Positions 24,701 to 35,660 of a stretch of 64,000 nt of DNA are shown piece after piece. The DNA is from Prostheceraeus crozeri. Lineage: Eukaryota; Platyhelminthes; Polycladida; Euryleptidae. The position numbers were made by a program, and so were the translations under genes. A model generated the notes under the pieces. It was given only the letters and a program-made list of their open reading frames with translations. It did no database searches and was not told the DNA's origin. Location of the stretch: NCBI GenBank assembly GCA_907163375.1, contig CAJQUW010003226.1:1-64000 (forward strand), given 5' to 3'. Position 1 is the first letter of the stretch. The number at the start of each line of letters is the position of its first letter.

Positions 24701-27700
24701 TTTCACGATCTGAGCGAATAGACAGACTTAACACGCGATGAATGCTTCACAGAATGGGCACTCGAGAGGGAGCCCTAACGCTTCTGATTGGTTAACCGTC
24801 AATGCAAAGACAATGCATTGTGATTCCCTTTTTACTGAGTGAGGTGATGTGAGGTTAGCACCAGCGATCAGTCAATGAATAGACAAAATGTTGCTTCAAC
24901 CGTGTAACTAAATGCAGTGACATAGACTTACACATGTATAGCATGTTGCTAACATATTCTTTGCTTTTCATTTACAAAATAAGATCCTTTTAGACTAGAT
25001 TTTTGATTATGTAAAAATTTCATGCTTATGCCCCACCTGGACCAAATGTCACGAGCCGCCACTGATGCACACAGGATTATTTGTGGTCGAAAATGCAATT
25101 GCTCCCTTTTACATAACTTGTCCTCCTTCCGTAAAATTCAGGTTCTCTTTACTTAGCTTTTATACAAATGTTGTACAAATATGAAACATGACGTGGTCAC
25201 GTACAAGTGCTGGCTGACTCGATTGCATTGTTGCCGGTGACTATTGTCTGTGACGTTGCATTGTGTTCGAGATCTATGTCATTATCACAGTATGCGGTAT
25301 GGCATGTAACTGACTCTGTCTGCGTTGCTGAACTGAATACTTTTCATGTTCATTGTTATGCATGTATAAATACCGTCTGTTTCACTGTAATAAACGTCTC
25401 TCTCTCTAGTTACTCGTTTCTACTTGTTCTATTTCCGAGTTCCGCGAGCCTTCCGTGCTACTGTCTGTATATGTGGCCCAGGCTTATAAGCACACTTCTG
25501 TAGCTGGACTTGGACGGTTGACTCTCGTAAGCTCTTGAGAGTAGCACAACTAGTCTTCGGGAAACAACACACTAGCACTATCACTAAGCCTATTAACTAC
25601 ACACCCCATAGTCTTAAGGCTTAATAATTGCACACATCAAAACACACTCTACACGATTTGATTCCTGACCGCTTGCCATGAAGCAAAACATTTTGTCTTC
25701 CGTATTTTAAAGACGCTCGCTCTCCTTCCTTCCTTATTCATGTTTGATTTTTAATGACTTTGATAACTTTATTTCTTAGTGTATGTTCGTTTTTTGTAAT
25801 GTTCTTGTACGTCATTTATGAATATTATGATTCTCAATTATTCTGAATAAGCACTTCTATACTGCCAGACTACTTTTTCCGAGACTCCCATTCAAAGGAG
25901 ATTCTCACTGTGGTGTTCTCATAAAGCGCATATTTTCATGTGTGAAGCAGTCTTTTCCATGTGTCAATCCTAGTTTCTCCATTGACACTAATCGTATTTC
26001 TATCCGCTCTCTTAGTAAGGATCCTTTTCTTGTTATCAGTCCGTCACATGTCATCTTTGAATTCAAATGTGACTGTGGTGTCAGCTGCATGACAGGTAAT
26101 TAAGAAAACGGATATTGGAACTTTTATCTCACTAGCTCCAAAATGATGTGAGAAGGTCCAACCGTGAGCTATTGTCATCTACATGCAGGCATGAAGTCAA
26201 TCATGATGATTTTAAAAGGTTTTTCTTTTCGTCTTATTTCTCTGTTTTACACAGCTCTTTCAATGTCAATTTCTTTGTTGTTGTCATGGTAGTCTTTGTT
26301 GTGAATGTTCTTTTGTGCTATCTTTCGCATTTCACAGTGATGCTACTTCTACTCAGCCGAATCGCATGGTTAGAAGCCTCGAAAGCGCTTGCGATGTCGA
26401 ACTGTGGATCGCACAGAGGCAGTTGGCTCCTGGAGCATCGATTCAAACTATTTCAAAAAGTTATCGAAGGGAGACTTAAGAAGCTCGTGCAAGTAGATGC
26501 GCTTCAATTTGGATTCTCGAGTGGAAATTCGATGACCGATGCGATTTTCGCTGTACGGCGAGTCCAGGAAAAGTATGCACAGGTGCGGAAGAAGTTCTTT
26601 AATGTATTTGTGGACTTGGAGAGGCCTCGCCGTGTACAGTTATTGAGTGGGCACTTCGTCGCTAAAATGACCCAGAGTACCTCGTAGCATCTGCAATGTC
26701 CCTTTACAAGCATTCACTTGGAAAGTGGTGACATTAGCAGGCGTAACAGAAGAGTTTGAGATCAATGTCGGTGTCCATCAAGGTTCAGACAGCTTCGATG
26801 GTTTGGTTATGTCATGAGAGCGGAAGAGAAAGTCATCGGGAGAGTGGAATCCATGAAAGTGGCCAGTTCGAAGACCAAAGAAGACATGGCGCAGCTGCGT
26901 TCAAGAAGATCTGGATGCCCTTATTAACATCAGCGAACATCTTTCCCAAGATCGGGACAAATGGAACCGAGCCATCAAACTCCGTCCAACCTCAAGCGAT
27001 AGGACAAGAAGGACGTAAAACGTGAAGAGAAGAGAGTGCAGCAAGTGGAAATTCGTGCATTTCAACACACGCTGCTCTCTATCAAGCGCCACCCATTAAT
27101 AAACGCCGCACTTAAAAGAATGTGATTATAAATAAACATTGCGGCGTTTATTAGAGAAAATACGATAAAATAAGTATTGCTTGCATTTATTAGCATTTAA
27201 TTATATTATTAAAAAATGTGCTTGAAACAGCATGCTCTGCATAGATAATATTAGCTTTATGTTCAACACTAGGCAGAAATGTCGCTATTTTAGTTAAAAA
27301 ATCGTCTACTTATGAGGTGATGTTTATCAATTTAAATGTGAAGTTGACCCACACATCACTTACAGGACTGTACGCCACTTGGGAGTGAGGATTATGGATC
27401 AACATCGAGTATCCGCATAGAGGATTAATCAGCAATTTGAGACAATTTCAAATGTAGTTGCCATTACAACATTGACAATTTTTTAGTCATTATCATGGCA
27501 GTTGACGATCACACTTTGTATATCTTAGAAACAATCCACATCACTCGTCAGGAGGTGTCCTTGAATACACAAATCTTTAAAATGACTCCTCTTTCACGTT
27601 GAAATCAAGATAGGGTTCAGTTGTTTGTTTTCTTCTGTCCTTCGGCCCTCGGGTTTGTTACTGTTCTTGTGCAATTTAATGAAGAGTATTTGTTAAAATG

Positions 27701-30700
27701 CATTTTTCCTTGAGCTTACTAATTTTTAAGTTAATCAATTTGATTTTTATGAAACTGTTTTGAAAAATGGAAATGCCAAACTTACCATTTTCTATCACCA
27801 TTGTCTTCATCATTTTGATCAATGTTCACTGAATTCACCATTCCAAATTTTTCAAGAAAGGAATCCGGGCGAACTGAAGATTTTCGCGCACCTGTTGCCC
27901 ACTTCCGTATAAGCTGAATAAATGAAGTCGACATTTTATGATTATGCCCTAATATTACACAGCATTCACAAGTGAGTGATAGTGGCCCCTTACAGCCAAA
28001 ATGATTTATGATCTAATGCTGTATTAGTCTGCAGGCGAAATGATTCGTTCAATCAGAATTGTCCGAAGGCAGAAATTAAGCAAAATGGTCAAATTATAGA
28101 ATTTGAATCTATTATTTTTTTGTGAATGCATCTAGCCTCCAAGATTTTTCATTTAGTCTCGTTATTGAAATAAGTTCTAAATTTTGGCAATAAGAATTTG
28201 TTGTTTATAATTCTTCATTGTCATTTCATTTTCGAATAAAGAAAAGAATACAAAATGAATCTTTATAAAGTAATCAATTCTCAAATGGAATGAAATATAA
28301 GAATAAAAGCGTTTTAAATAAGTGCTTAATGGACACAGCAACTCAATCGTTGAAACTTCACCAACTTTTGATCATAACAATGCGACGAATGTGAAGTATG
28401 ACATTATTAATTAATAATTGTTGAATTGTGTGCGTTGTATAAATGCGTTTCAGAGTGAACATCTTTTCTGATGTGTGTTAACAATATCATTCATGAATGC
28501 AGTAATGACGGTATTTTTAATTTGATGACCAAACAATCACTTTTCAAGCGTTTATTACTGTCATTGAAAAACAATTATTGAAAATGTTGCATGCGAATTG
28601 AAACTATTAAAAGTGCGTATTGTCAGACTTGACAAGATATTGACATAGATGACTTGCTTTTATGAAGGAAGGCATATGGATCAAATGACTATTTGAATTT
28701 ACTTACTTTTGAGAATACATAACAGCCATCGCGATTCTTAATTGAAATAGCTATATCATTTACTAATACTTTTTTGAAAATGAAAGTAGATTTTAAAGTA
28801 GCATTTTTAAGATTGTGATGTTCATAGTTGAATGGATTTAGTCGGGAGGTTCATAACGTGAAAAAAAACAAAAAATGTTGATAGTCTCTCCCCAAAAACA
28901 GGACATTATTCCTCGTGCACCTTGAGAGGTTTACTGTGGTATTGACGTAGTTGACCAAGCGGCGAGAGAGGTTAGTCATGTTTCAAGTTTGTCCAAGAGC
29001 GAAACAAAAGTTATACGTTCTCTCGATAAATTAATTGGCCAAATAAACGATAATTAACGATGCAAACTGACGACTACAGAAAACATTAATTTGGTTTCTT
29101 AATATCTTTTTGAACATCCCCGCTCTTCTAGCCGTGTAACTGCAGCTGCTTAGACATTGAACGTAGCAGTCTTCACCGAATGATATATCGTGCTGATTTT
29201 CGCTCACACATTCCATGGCAGATTCATGGATTGTTGGAGGACAATTTCGACCGCCGATTACAATTGTGTGAGATATTCATCAATCAAGTGACTAACTATC
29301 AAGAAACACAGGATCACATCCTTTGGACTGACGAAGTTCCATTCAAACTTTCAGGGCAAGTCAACAGACAGTAGCATATATCATGATACGGCCAATCCTC
29401 ACGAGGCTCTGAAGCAACAGATGAACCAACTGGGTCTAAATTTTTGGGGCGGCATTACATCTTCTGGTATTAATGGTCCTTTTGAGAGTACTCTTAATGA
29501 TGAAAGCTGTTTGAAATTCTTTCGAGAAACTCTCTTCCCTATCCTAGAGCAGAAGCCGAACTCTTTCTCATCTGATGCTGCAGCAGGATAGAGGACTTCC
29601 TCACTATGCGCACGATGTGAGGAAATTCCTCGACGAATCGTTGCCAGCAGGTTGGATCGGACGAAGAGGTAAAGTTGACCAGCCACTGGTCAGCTCGTTC
29701 TCCGTATCTCACCCAAATGGATTTTTTCTTTTGGGGAACCGTAAAAGATATTGCGTACTATCATCAGCCAACATCTTTGAATGAAATGCTCGCAAACATC
29801 ATGGAATGATTCACAAGAATCAATGCAAACACAGAGCTGTGCGAGAAAGCTTGCATAGTGTGTTAAATCGCTGCCAGTCATGTGTGGAAAACATTGGCAA
29901 GCAATTTGAATATTTGTACAATTAGTTAATTTCTCTACATAGCCTACATGCATGTCTATTGAAAATAGATGCTATTTCTGATAATAAATTATGAGTTTTT
30001 CTTTGTTTAAAAGTCAAGAAAAGTTCATTTATTTAATAGTCTGATGACCTTTGCCCAACTCTGCATAATTCTCTGCAAAGTGCGACGAGGGGGCGCATCA
30101 GCCAATGAGGAGCGAGAAAACCAAAATTCCGAATTCAGTCTCGGGAGTATAAGTACCGTTGAATGCGTCTTGGTGAGACGATTCAGAATATAAACGGTTT
30201 GCCCTTCTTTGTGCCAGTCCGTACCAATCTTTAGACGTCTTTGTTCTGGAGGGAGGACCCAACATTTTCAAAGTTATTTGCCAGTCAAAAGTCGATTTTC
30301 AAAAGCTATGATTTTCGAGCTCAGAAACATTTTTCGGGAGGGGTGTAGGTCTGTCGAAAAGTTTTCTAAGTCAGAATCCGTCGCGGAATAGAAGCGGAAC
30401 TGATACGGAAGATTGAAATTTGAATGCGTTAGAATCCGTCGCGGATTCGAAACGGAACTGAAAAGGAACAGCAAAATTTTCTCTATCTCTTTCCGACGAG
30501 TGGGGGAAAATTTACAATTGAGGCTTCACTAGGGGTAGTCGAATACGCTGAAACGAATGGCGTTGGTCCCGCATCGAACCGAGTCCAGGGGGTGGTTCAA
30601 AATGGTCCGTGTCATATAACCGCGCACAGGGGGTGCAAATCGAAAGTTTTACAAGTTATTTTCCCAGCCAATGTCAATTTTCCAAAACCATGATTCTCTA

Positions 30701-31375
30701 ACTCAGAAACATTTTTCAGAAGGAAGGTAGGGAGGAGGTTATTTTTCCACCCAAAATTCAGTTTTGAGATTAAGGTCCCCAGAGGAGCGGTCGACCTCGC
30801 TGAGTTGAATGGCGGTTGAATATCCTTGTAAACACAGACAGGATCGTCGTAACACGGAAAGAATATTTAACGCAGAGTTTTGTCAGAGTGCAAAATGAGA
30901 ATTTGTAAAAGTCGACTTACTTGCCCAAGGTGCTGAAGAAACACTTACTCCGTTTTTGTATAAAATACTTTAGAATTTTTAGTTCATTACTGTTTTTCAA
31001 TGCCCTAAGTATGAAATTCCATTGACTTACACAAATGTTGCGGACGAATTTGTCAAATGTGCGATGCTTGAAATTTTCAGTAGGGATTGTTTGCTGCTCA
31101 ATTCGAATAATTTCTGAACATATTTCTGAATCCATCGGAGTGAAAGGAGATAAAACTTGGTGTATTCCATTTCCTTTTGTGACGATATTTGATGAAGTTT
31201 CAAAATATTCTTGTCGTTGTTCTATGACGGACACACTTCGAGCAGGTATTTGAACAGGTAGACGATTACCTAGAACATTTTGATTAGTTGAATCTTGACT
31301 GATATTTCTGATCAGATGCATGGAATCGTGTATTGTGAAGTCTGAATTTGTATTTGTCTCAGATATGTTATCCAT
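8336..31375 (-). CDS. Cyclic-nucleotide-gated cation channel, CNGA-type alpha subunit (four coding exons)
   Basis: Joined exons 31375..31031, 27913..27786, 22978..22767 and 9765..8336 give 2115 coding bases, or 704 residues, a normal CNGA length. Intron phases match at every junction (0, 2, 1), and all three introns are GT-AG. Seen in order: a polar N-terminus; S1 from about residue 171 ([16 protein letters not shown]); S2 (207-229); S3 with [13 protein letters not shown]; an S4-like helix (280-300); the pore filter TIGETP (383-388); the C-linker; the cyclic-nucleotide-binding domain with FGEVSVL and RRTASVRS; and a C-terminal leucine-zipper-like coil (about 640-695). The glutamate in the filter indicates an A-type, conducting subunit. 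The threonine after RR is the residue that favours cGMP in this family. These plasma-membrane tetramers admit Na+ and Ca2+ when cGMP or cAMP binds. A TAG lies in frame six bases before the start ATG. Confidence 0.92.
9817..9979. mobile_element. Short foldback MITE, about 160 bp
   Basis: gagactccatacagtttttt at the left pairs with the reverse complement gagactccacacaacttttt at the right. It lies about 50 bases upstream of the acceptor of CNG exon 4, inside intron 3. A target duplication could not be fixed. Confidence 0.65.
10235..12766. mobile_element. PIF/Harbinger-like DNA transposon candidate, TTA target duplication, 2.5 kb
   Basis: The left end aggtccattcccaccggaca is matched by the reverse complement of the right end, aggtccattcacaccggacg; the inverted similarity runs on through GC-rich bases (gcg-gtgcgtc). 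TTA flanks both sides (10232..10234 and 12767..12769), which suits the 3-bp TWA duplications of PIF/Harbinger elements. The interior holds only short frames such as [13 protein letters not shown] and [14 protein letters not shown] segments that recur in the inverted copy at 13303..14657. I cannot recognise a transposase in them, so the superfamily rests on the ends alone. Confidence 0.6.
10662..11490. repeat. Insert bounded by ~90 bp direct repeats inside the PIF-like element
   Basis: aatcgaattaagacacgaca and about 70 following bases occur at 10662..10765 and again at 11403..11490. The segment between is absent from the inverted partner copy, which runs straight through this point. It is either a segmental duplication or an insertion that duplicated a long target. 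Confidence 0.6.
13303..14657. mobile_element. Partial inverted second copy of the PIF/Harbinger-like element
   Basis: Read on the minus strand from 14657 down to 13303, the sequence follows the interior of the 10235..12766 element from its gcgtccagaat start to gtgaatatgttaattatt, with many substitutions and small indels. It lacks both extreme ends. A 63-codon frame at 13566..13757 (including [16 protein letters not shown]) is preserved here but interrupted in the other copy. Confidence 0.65.
14660..16600. other. CNG intron 3, anonymous AT-rich DNA
   Basis: No gene was found. Two similar phrases (ctctgccatagtt at about 15020 and ctctgccaccataag at about 15210) hint at a decayed small repeat. 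Confidence 0.4.
16600..17720 (-). pseudogene. Decayed non-LTR reverse transcriptase (palm domain)
   Basis: Minus-strand fragments appear in the expected order. First is a segment like domain 3 ([12 protein letters not shown], then [13 protein letters not shown] near 17100). Next is the [10 protein letters not shown] motif near 16905, followed by CYADDVTFL near 16800 with the YADD catalytic motif. Stops and frameshifts separate the pieces. It lies in CNG intron 3, on the same strand as the gene. Confidence 0.75.
18074..20129. repeat. Long inverted repeat, ~680 bp arms
   Basis: The arm 18074..18756 pairs with 19455..20129; the spacer is about 700 bp. Matching landmarks include acttttggagaaatatacac with its inverse tgtacatttctccaaaagtg, and caacttgtttcatactactt with its inverse near 19465. 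The arms differ at many sites, so the structure is old. No coding content or target duplication was recognised. Confidence 0.75.
20758..21477. mobile_element. Non-autonomous hAT-type element, 720 bp, 8-bp target duplication
   Basis: It starts tagggattccaaaatcccg and ends with the inverse of taggaattccaatcccac. A perfect 8-bp direct repeat, catttggt, flanks it (20750..20757 and 21478..21485). Sub-terminal cccgggatt motifs repeat near both ends. It has no transposase. Confidence 0.85.
21486..22766. other. CNG intron 3, anonymous DNA
   Basis: No element or gene was recognised between the hAT element and CNG exon 3. Confidence 0.4.
22767..22978 (-). CDS. CNG channel coding exon 3 (S1-S2)
   Basis: Acceptor ttttcgtttcag, donor GTAAG. 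It encodes the first two membrane helices and ends GARTG, with the last codon split. The next exon continues [10 protein letters not shown], matching the family pattern RTGYLEQGLMV without a gap. Confidence 0.93.
24464..25064. mobile_element. Non-autonomous hAT-type element, 601 bp, 8-bp target duplication
   Basis: The left terminus cagtggcggctcgtccattt is matched by the reverse complement of the right terminus, cagtggcggctcgtgacatt; the inverted similarity extends through caggtggggca. A perfect 8-bp duplication, atgcacac, flanks it (24456..24463 and 25065..25072). It lies in CNG intron 2 and has no coding capacity. Confidence 0.92.
25880..26240 (+). pseudogene. Penelope-like GIY-YIG endonuclease relic, copy A
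   Basis: Fragments read [11 protein letters not shown] (the CxCG start of a GIY-YIG domain), then a decayed RxLRKRI helix, then [20 protein letters not shown]. The order and spacing match copy B at 51740..51960, where more of the motif survives. Stops interrupt it. Confidence 0.55.
26396..27030 (+). pseudogene. RTE-type non-LTR reverse transcriptase relic, internally deleted
   Basis: The segment [20 protein letters not shown], then [20 protein letters not shown] and FFNVFVDLE, matches the start of the RTE/BovB reverse transcriptase (domains 1-3, just before the KAFD motif). The frame then jumps to the far C-terminus: [20 protein letters not shown], followed by a Lys-rich tail like the GRPKKTW region. 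The catalytic FADD region is missing. A separate CNG-intron insertion. Confidence 0.75.
27786..27913 (-). CDS. CNG channel coding exon 2 (residues 116-157)
   Basis: Bounded by the acceptor ttcatttattcag and the donor GTAAG. It reads [13 protein letters not shown], then PDSFLEKF. The 'W-A ... DSFLERF' signature just before S1 is characteristic of invertebrate CNG channels. It ends in phase 2. Confidence 0.88.
28914..30000 (+). pseudogene. Dead Tc1-mariner-superfamily transposase
   Basis: Pieces in several frames keep the order of a Tc1-like DDE domain. [20 protein letters not shown] holds the first aspartate, then [28 protein letters not shown], a region with [20 protein letters not shown] holding the second aspartate, and a degraded PRSPD-like segment before a final FFLLGN. 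The wording resembles copies often annotated with DUF4817 in arthropods. At least four frameshifts or stops are present. Terminal repeats were not found. It lies in CNG intron 1. Confidence 0.8.
30240..30740. repeat. Locally duplicated segment
   Basis: A stretch ending in tcagaaacatttttc occurs at about 30254..30341 and again, diverged, at about 30635..30718. Within the first, aatccgtcgcgga with following bases is itself repeated (about 30375 and 30432). Confidence 0.55.
31031..31375 (-). CDS. CNG channel coding exon 1 (residues 1-115)
   Basis: ATG at 31375 ([12 protein letters not shown]), ending at the donor GT-AAGTC after ...FVRNIC, phase 0. A good acceptor (cttctcttgcag) lies seven bases before the ATG, so an upstream 5' UTR exon is likely. 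This exon is inferred from phase and position; the cytosolic N-terminus is poorly conserved in the family, so it is less certain than exons 2-4. Confidence 0.7.
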
Positions 31376-31380
31376 TATCT

Positions 31381-33715
31381 ACTGCAAGAGAAGATCATCG
31401 TTCAACTCATTGTAAAATACTGAAAATTGCGAGCACACATTCATGTTTCTACTCGCTCAGACATTTCGACCTTTTGACCAATGAGGCTTTGGCTCAATCC
31501 GCGTGGAAGTTTCATAATCCTATGACATGCGATTATTTACGGAAAAATCCGCTTAATACCATCCGTCTATTCGTCTTGAATTAATAAAAATCAATCTCCA
31601 TGGGTTAACTGAATATCCTATGACATAATCATAGCAACAAACATCAGCCGAGGGGAAATATCACCTGCATCCCATGTGATTTTCGAAGTAATTATTGAAT
31701 GCTTTCTTTAGTTCGAAAACCATGCATCCATTGATTATGTAATGCATCTTCATGAGATTAACATTCATCTATCAATGAGCGCATCTCCAAGGAAGATTCT
31801 ATCTCGAGGTTTTTTTTATCTCAAATACTCGTGAAGCGAGCAGTTTCGTAAATGGAACAAGCGTGTGCATAATTGGAAAGTCATTAAAAAAGAATATATA
31901 ATATTTTCAATACAATGAAAATGCTCCGTTATGCTGAGTACTGAGACATATTGACTTTTCTTATGTATGGACTGAACTGTCAATGTTTTTTGGTTTAAAG
32001 TATTAATCAAAGAAGTTAGCTATTGCATCAGTGAGGTCTGTGTAGCATAGACTCTTTTTTCAAAAGTACGAGTACTTTTGACCATAAATTCGAAACATAA
32101 ATTAGATTTTATTTATATTGTTTTGCAACTCAACCACATATAGAGTTGACCTTTACATGTACGAGTATGTAGAATAGACTATTATAGAAGCCAAAGAGAT
32201 TTAAAACAGTACAACAAGGGGTATCATGCGATGAATGCATGAAACATCATGCGCTGCGAATGCATGTAGATGTGAGCCGAGATCAAGAGAGGTGGTCAGT
32301 AAGGTCATGCAATATTTCCATTCTTGTTTGCCTTGTAGGTATAGAAATGATCTTATGAAATCTGGATAGTGAAGGTTAATCAAAAGTGAATTCTAAGTTA
32401 CGCAAGTTCCTTTAATAGCTTGCATGCTTTAAATCCCTTTACATATTACAAATATGTAGGCATTTTTTTACTTGTAAATATTATTTTTCATTCTATAAAT
32501 TGAAGCTGGAATTTTCTGCAGTACATACATTGTGGATGAGGGTCCTGCATACTAGGCCTACTTGTAGAATTGAAACAATTTCAATGTTCAAATGTTGAAA
32601 GCAAGTGAAGTGTTTTTACATTAGCTTTATTTACTCTCATCTGTGGAACGACATTGGCAGGGAGACCGGCACGGGTGTTGCAAGCATGCACCAATGTGAG
32701 TGTACCGTCGCAAGTGTCTTTTGAAGGTGTTGCAACTGTTTGCCCTTTGAGTATATAAGTCGAAAATATAAAAATACTTAGTGAAAACATCCAACATTTT
32801 GTCCCCACGTGAAATGCAGCTGATTTTTATCATCATTCATTCCCATCGAACAGCATACGCCTAGCCGAGATTAATGATTCTTATTCATCAATAAATGAAT
32901 AGCAGAATTGCAGAATAGCAGAACGTATATTCTTCAACAGAAAACACGTTTTGGTGATGATACAAAAGATTAATGCTATGAATGACGGCAATGTTACAAT
33001 GAAAAATGATTATGGATACAAGATGATGGGGTGCGACGGTACGTTGATACATAATGATATTTACATATGATAGAAGCATGATCAATGGGCAAGAAATGTT
33101 GAAACACTGGAAGGAGAGGACAAGCAAACAAACAATGCATTTAAAGGGTTATTGTCTCATCACGAAATCGACGGAGCAAAAATATAATCATTATAGCGAA
33201 GAATAAGCGGCATGAATCAATTAAGAACTTTTACCTATACGGAATCCCAACTTGATTTATGTTAATTTATTTAAAACTAGATACCAAGAGGTTCGTATAA
33301 AGATATTTATTAAGTACAGTAATATGTTCATATCATCGAGTAACGCATATGTATCAAATCCATAAAGAGAAATGCAAATTATCTTACCTGTTAAGGAGCG
33401 TGTTGATATGAAAAACGTAAAATTGATGAAATCGTTTAGGACCTCGAAAGATAGATAATACTCGTAAATTAGACTGAACTCTATAATGCGATGTCTCGTT
33501 CTTTATGGTATGTAGCTAGGTATCATTCACTTAATCAATCACTGTTCCAACCGGATTTATGTGATTGCAAATAGCATTCGTTCTGACGACATTTGCAGCT
33601 TTGATGCATTTACTTAATTTTACAACGCTTCCACTTCGAATCTGAAGGATTCGTGGCGATCGGAGCATTTTCAAGGAATTCACAGCACTCCGCAAACGAC
33701 ACACGACTATGTTTC
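31381..33715. other. Upstream of the CNG gene: no gene recognised
   Basis: This is the likely 5' UTR-exon, promoter and intergenic zone of the CNG gene. A 75-codon minus-strand frame (32808..32581) starts with a hydrophobic stretch (MGTKCWMFSLSIFIFSTYIL) that could be a signal peptide, followed by only two cysteines. No family is recognised and coding status is doubtful. Confidence 0.35.
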
Positions 33716-33976
33716 CTATCTTTGTAAGGCATTAAAATTTTTTTGCCAACTTTGTAAGTTCCAGCATGTGCCATCGTTTTGAATCAGTTTACACTTGTAG
33801 CAGAGTGATACGCTTAAACAATCTAATTCTGTGGCGTACACTGAACACTCACAAATAAAATGAAATACAGCTTCTATTGTTCTATCATTGCACAAACAAC
33901 ATATTCTTTCTTCATATTCCAACATATTTCTACAACTTCCTGTTCTGATAGCTAAATTATGATTTCCACACATCAC
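33716..33976 (-). pseudogene. C-terminal zinc-knuckle fragment of a non-LTR polyprotein
   Basis: The frame contains LAIRTGSCRNMLEYEERICC, then CLCNDRTIEAVFHFICEC. This resembles the LRTG...R..CPLC...EDEEHFL..C tail found after the reverse transcriptase of jockey/R1-type elements. Nothing else of the element was recognised nearby. Confidence 0.5.
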
Positions 33977-34366
33977 ATTACATTATATGGTAAATTAAGA
34001 GTCAGATATTGTTTTAGGGAACAATCAAATTGTGCTGATTCCAAATATAATTACGAAAAATTACCGTTACTTACCTTCGAAAAATACATTACCGTAATTT
34101 AACAACCCTAATCATGAATGATGGATGGTCTTGGGGGTTAAGACTCGATCGTTAGAAGAAACGTTCTCAAAAAAAATCGGCTGAAAATTCGCATTATTGC
34201 GGGATTTATGACTGTGGTAACCTTTTATAACTTTTGGTGTTTTAACTCTGGCTGCGGTTTATCAATTGCCCCATAATCAGCCTTTCCAAATCATCAATGT
34301 TCTAGCTACGATCGATCTGGCTACGTCGATGTCGGGATTTTCACTACAGTCAGTTCCATACAGGGA

Positions 34367-34517
34367 CATCCATGATTAACGTAAGATATCTTAAGGGACG
34401 TTCAACTCCCATACCATGTACTGGACAGGAGGCCAGTGACCTTGGTAGATTTGATTAATGACGGTTGTTTGTGCTTATCTGGATAAAACCGTTAAACAAG
34501 TTGTAAACAATTATCCA
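34367..34517 (+). repeat. Copy 1 of an unrecognised coding-like repeat
   Basis: gggacatccatgattaacgt and the following ~130 bases match, in inverted orientation, the interior of the 35661..36005 ORF. Here the frame is broken by stops. Confidence 0.6.
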
Positions 34518-35660
34518 GTGCTCTAATACGCTCATTCATATAGATAAACCGTTGAAAGAAGATTCTGGACCCATTCAAGAAGTGACTAAAGAATTACAAA
34601 ACTCCCACAAGAATAAACAACTGTCAATAACAGATGCAATATCAACTGCTGGTGATTGCAATTGTACACCTACGACACTTAGCATCAATGGCTATTGGTG
34701 TGGATTCTGTGCCGTACATTTTAAACATGCTTTACGAAAATCGATTCAGTAGTGTTTTTTCGGAGAATTGTGGACTCTTTCTGGAAAATTTTTGATAATC
34801 TATTTCCTTTGCTAAAAGCAGTCATGGACTAAGTAGTAAATGATTACTAATGATTTTACTTCCTACTACTATCATTGCGCAACATGTCCCATGCCTTATT
34901 CATTGTTGTACAAGTAAAATACATGATTAAAATCCAAAGAAGATCTACCGATGATGCAATCAGAAACGAACAAGAAATAAATTGAAACGTCAAAAATTGA
35001 AATTAGTGTTATTCATAAAACTAATGAAAGTGCCAAAAGTTAAGCAAGAGTCTTTTGAATATCCATTCTTTCGGAAGATCCTTTATCAAGATTTAGATGG
35101 AAAAGCGCAACCATTGTTGTTTTCCAAGTGCGCCTCCTCGTAATGAGTGATCACCGATGTCAATATATTTTTGTCTCTTATTAGACAACTCGTGATTATA
35201 GAGCATCATCCGTGGGTCCTTAAATTTATAATCAAACTCCGATGAACAAATAAAAGGTGATTATGATGTCCGTGATTCATAAAATGCGAAAATCATATTG
35301 AATGAAAAAGCAAACCAAGCGGTGGTGATTGGTGACTTTCCACGATTTTACGCTCGTAAGGTCCTACCAAATCGGGATTTCAGGAACAGCATTGATAAGG
35401 ATTTAAGTTGATTGCGAAATCCGTATAAATTTCGTCGGTGAAGATGAAAACGTACATTCGCGCATCACTGTGATAAAAGTAGCCATCAATTTTCGTTTAA
35501 TGAAAGTTGAGTAATTCAAGGCCGGAAATAAATCACACATGTTATATCGCTTCATTGCTCTTGAATTCTCGAATAAAGTCCACCAGTGGTCCAAATCATT
35601 ATACAGCAGGGGTTTTTAGATAGCACAATGGGAAACTCAATGAAAATAGAAAGTCACAAT

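Noticed and set aside
26148..26687. A 179-codon frame read as one protein
   Set aside because: It is a chance join of a Penelope-like relic, low-complexity hydrophobic sequence and an RTE reverse transcriptase fragment.
27801..27934. ATG at 27934 as the start of the CNG channel
   Set aside because: The bases around it form a good acceptor (ttcatttattcag), and an upstream exon joins in phase 0 at 27913. The shorter N-terminus cannot be fully excluded.
32581..32808. Small secreted peptide with a possible signal sequence
   Set aside because: There is a single short frame with no splice sites, few cysteines and no recognised family; an overlapping frame is equally plausible. Evidence is too weak for a gene call.
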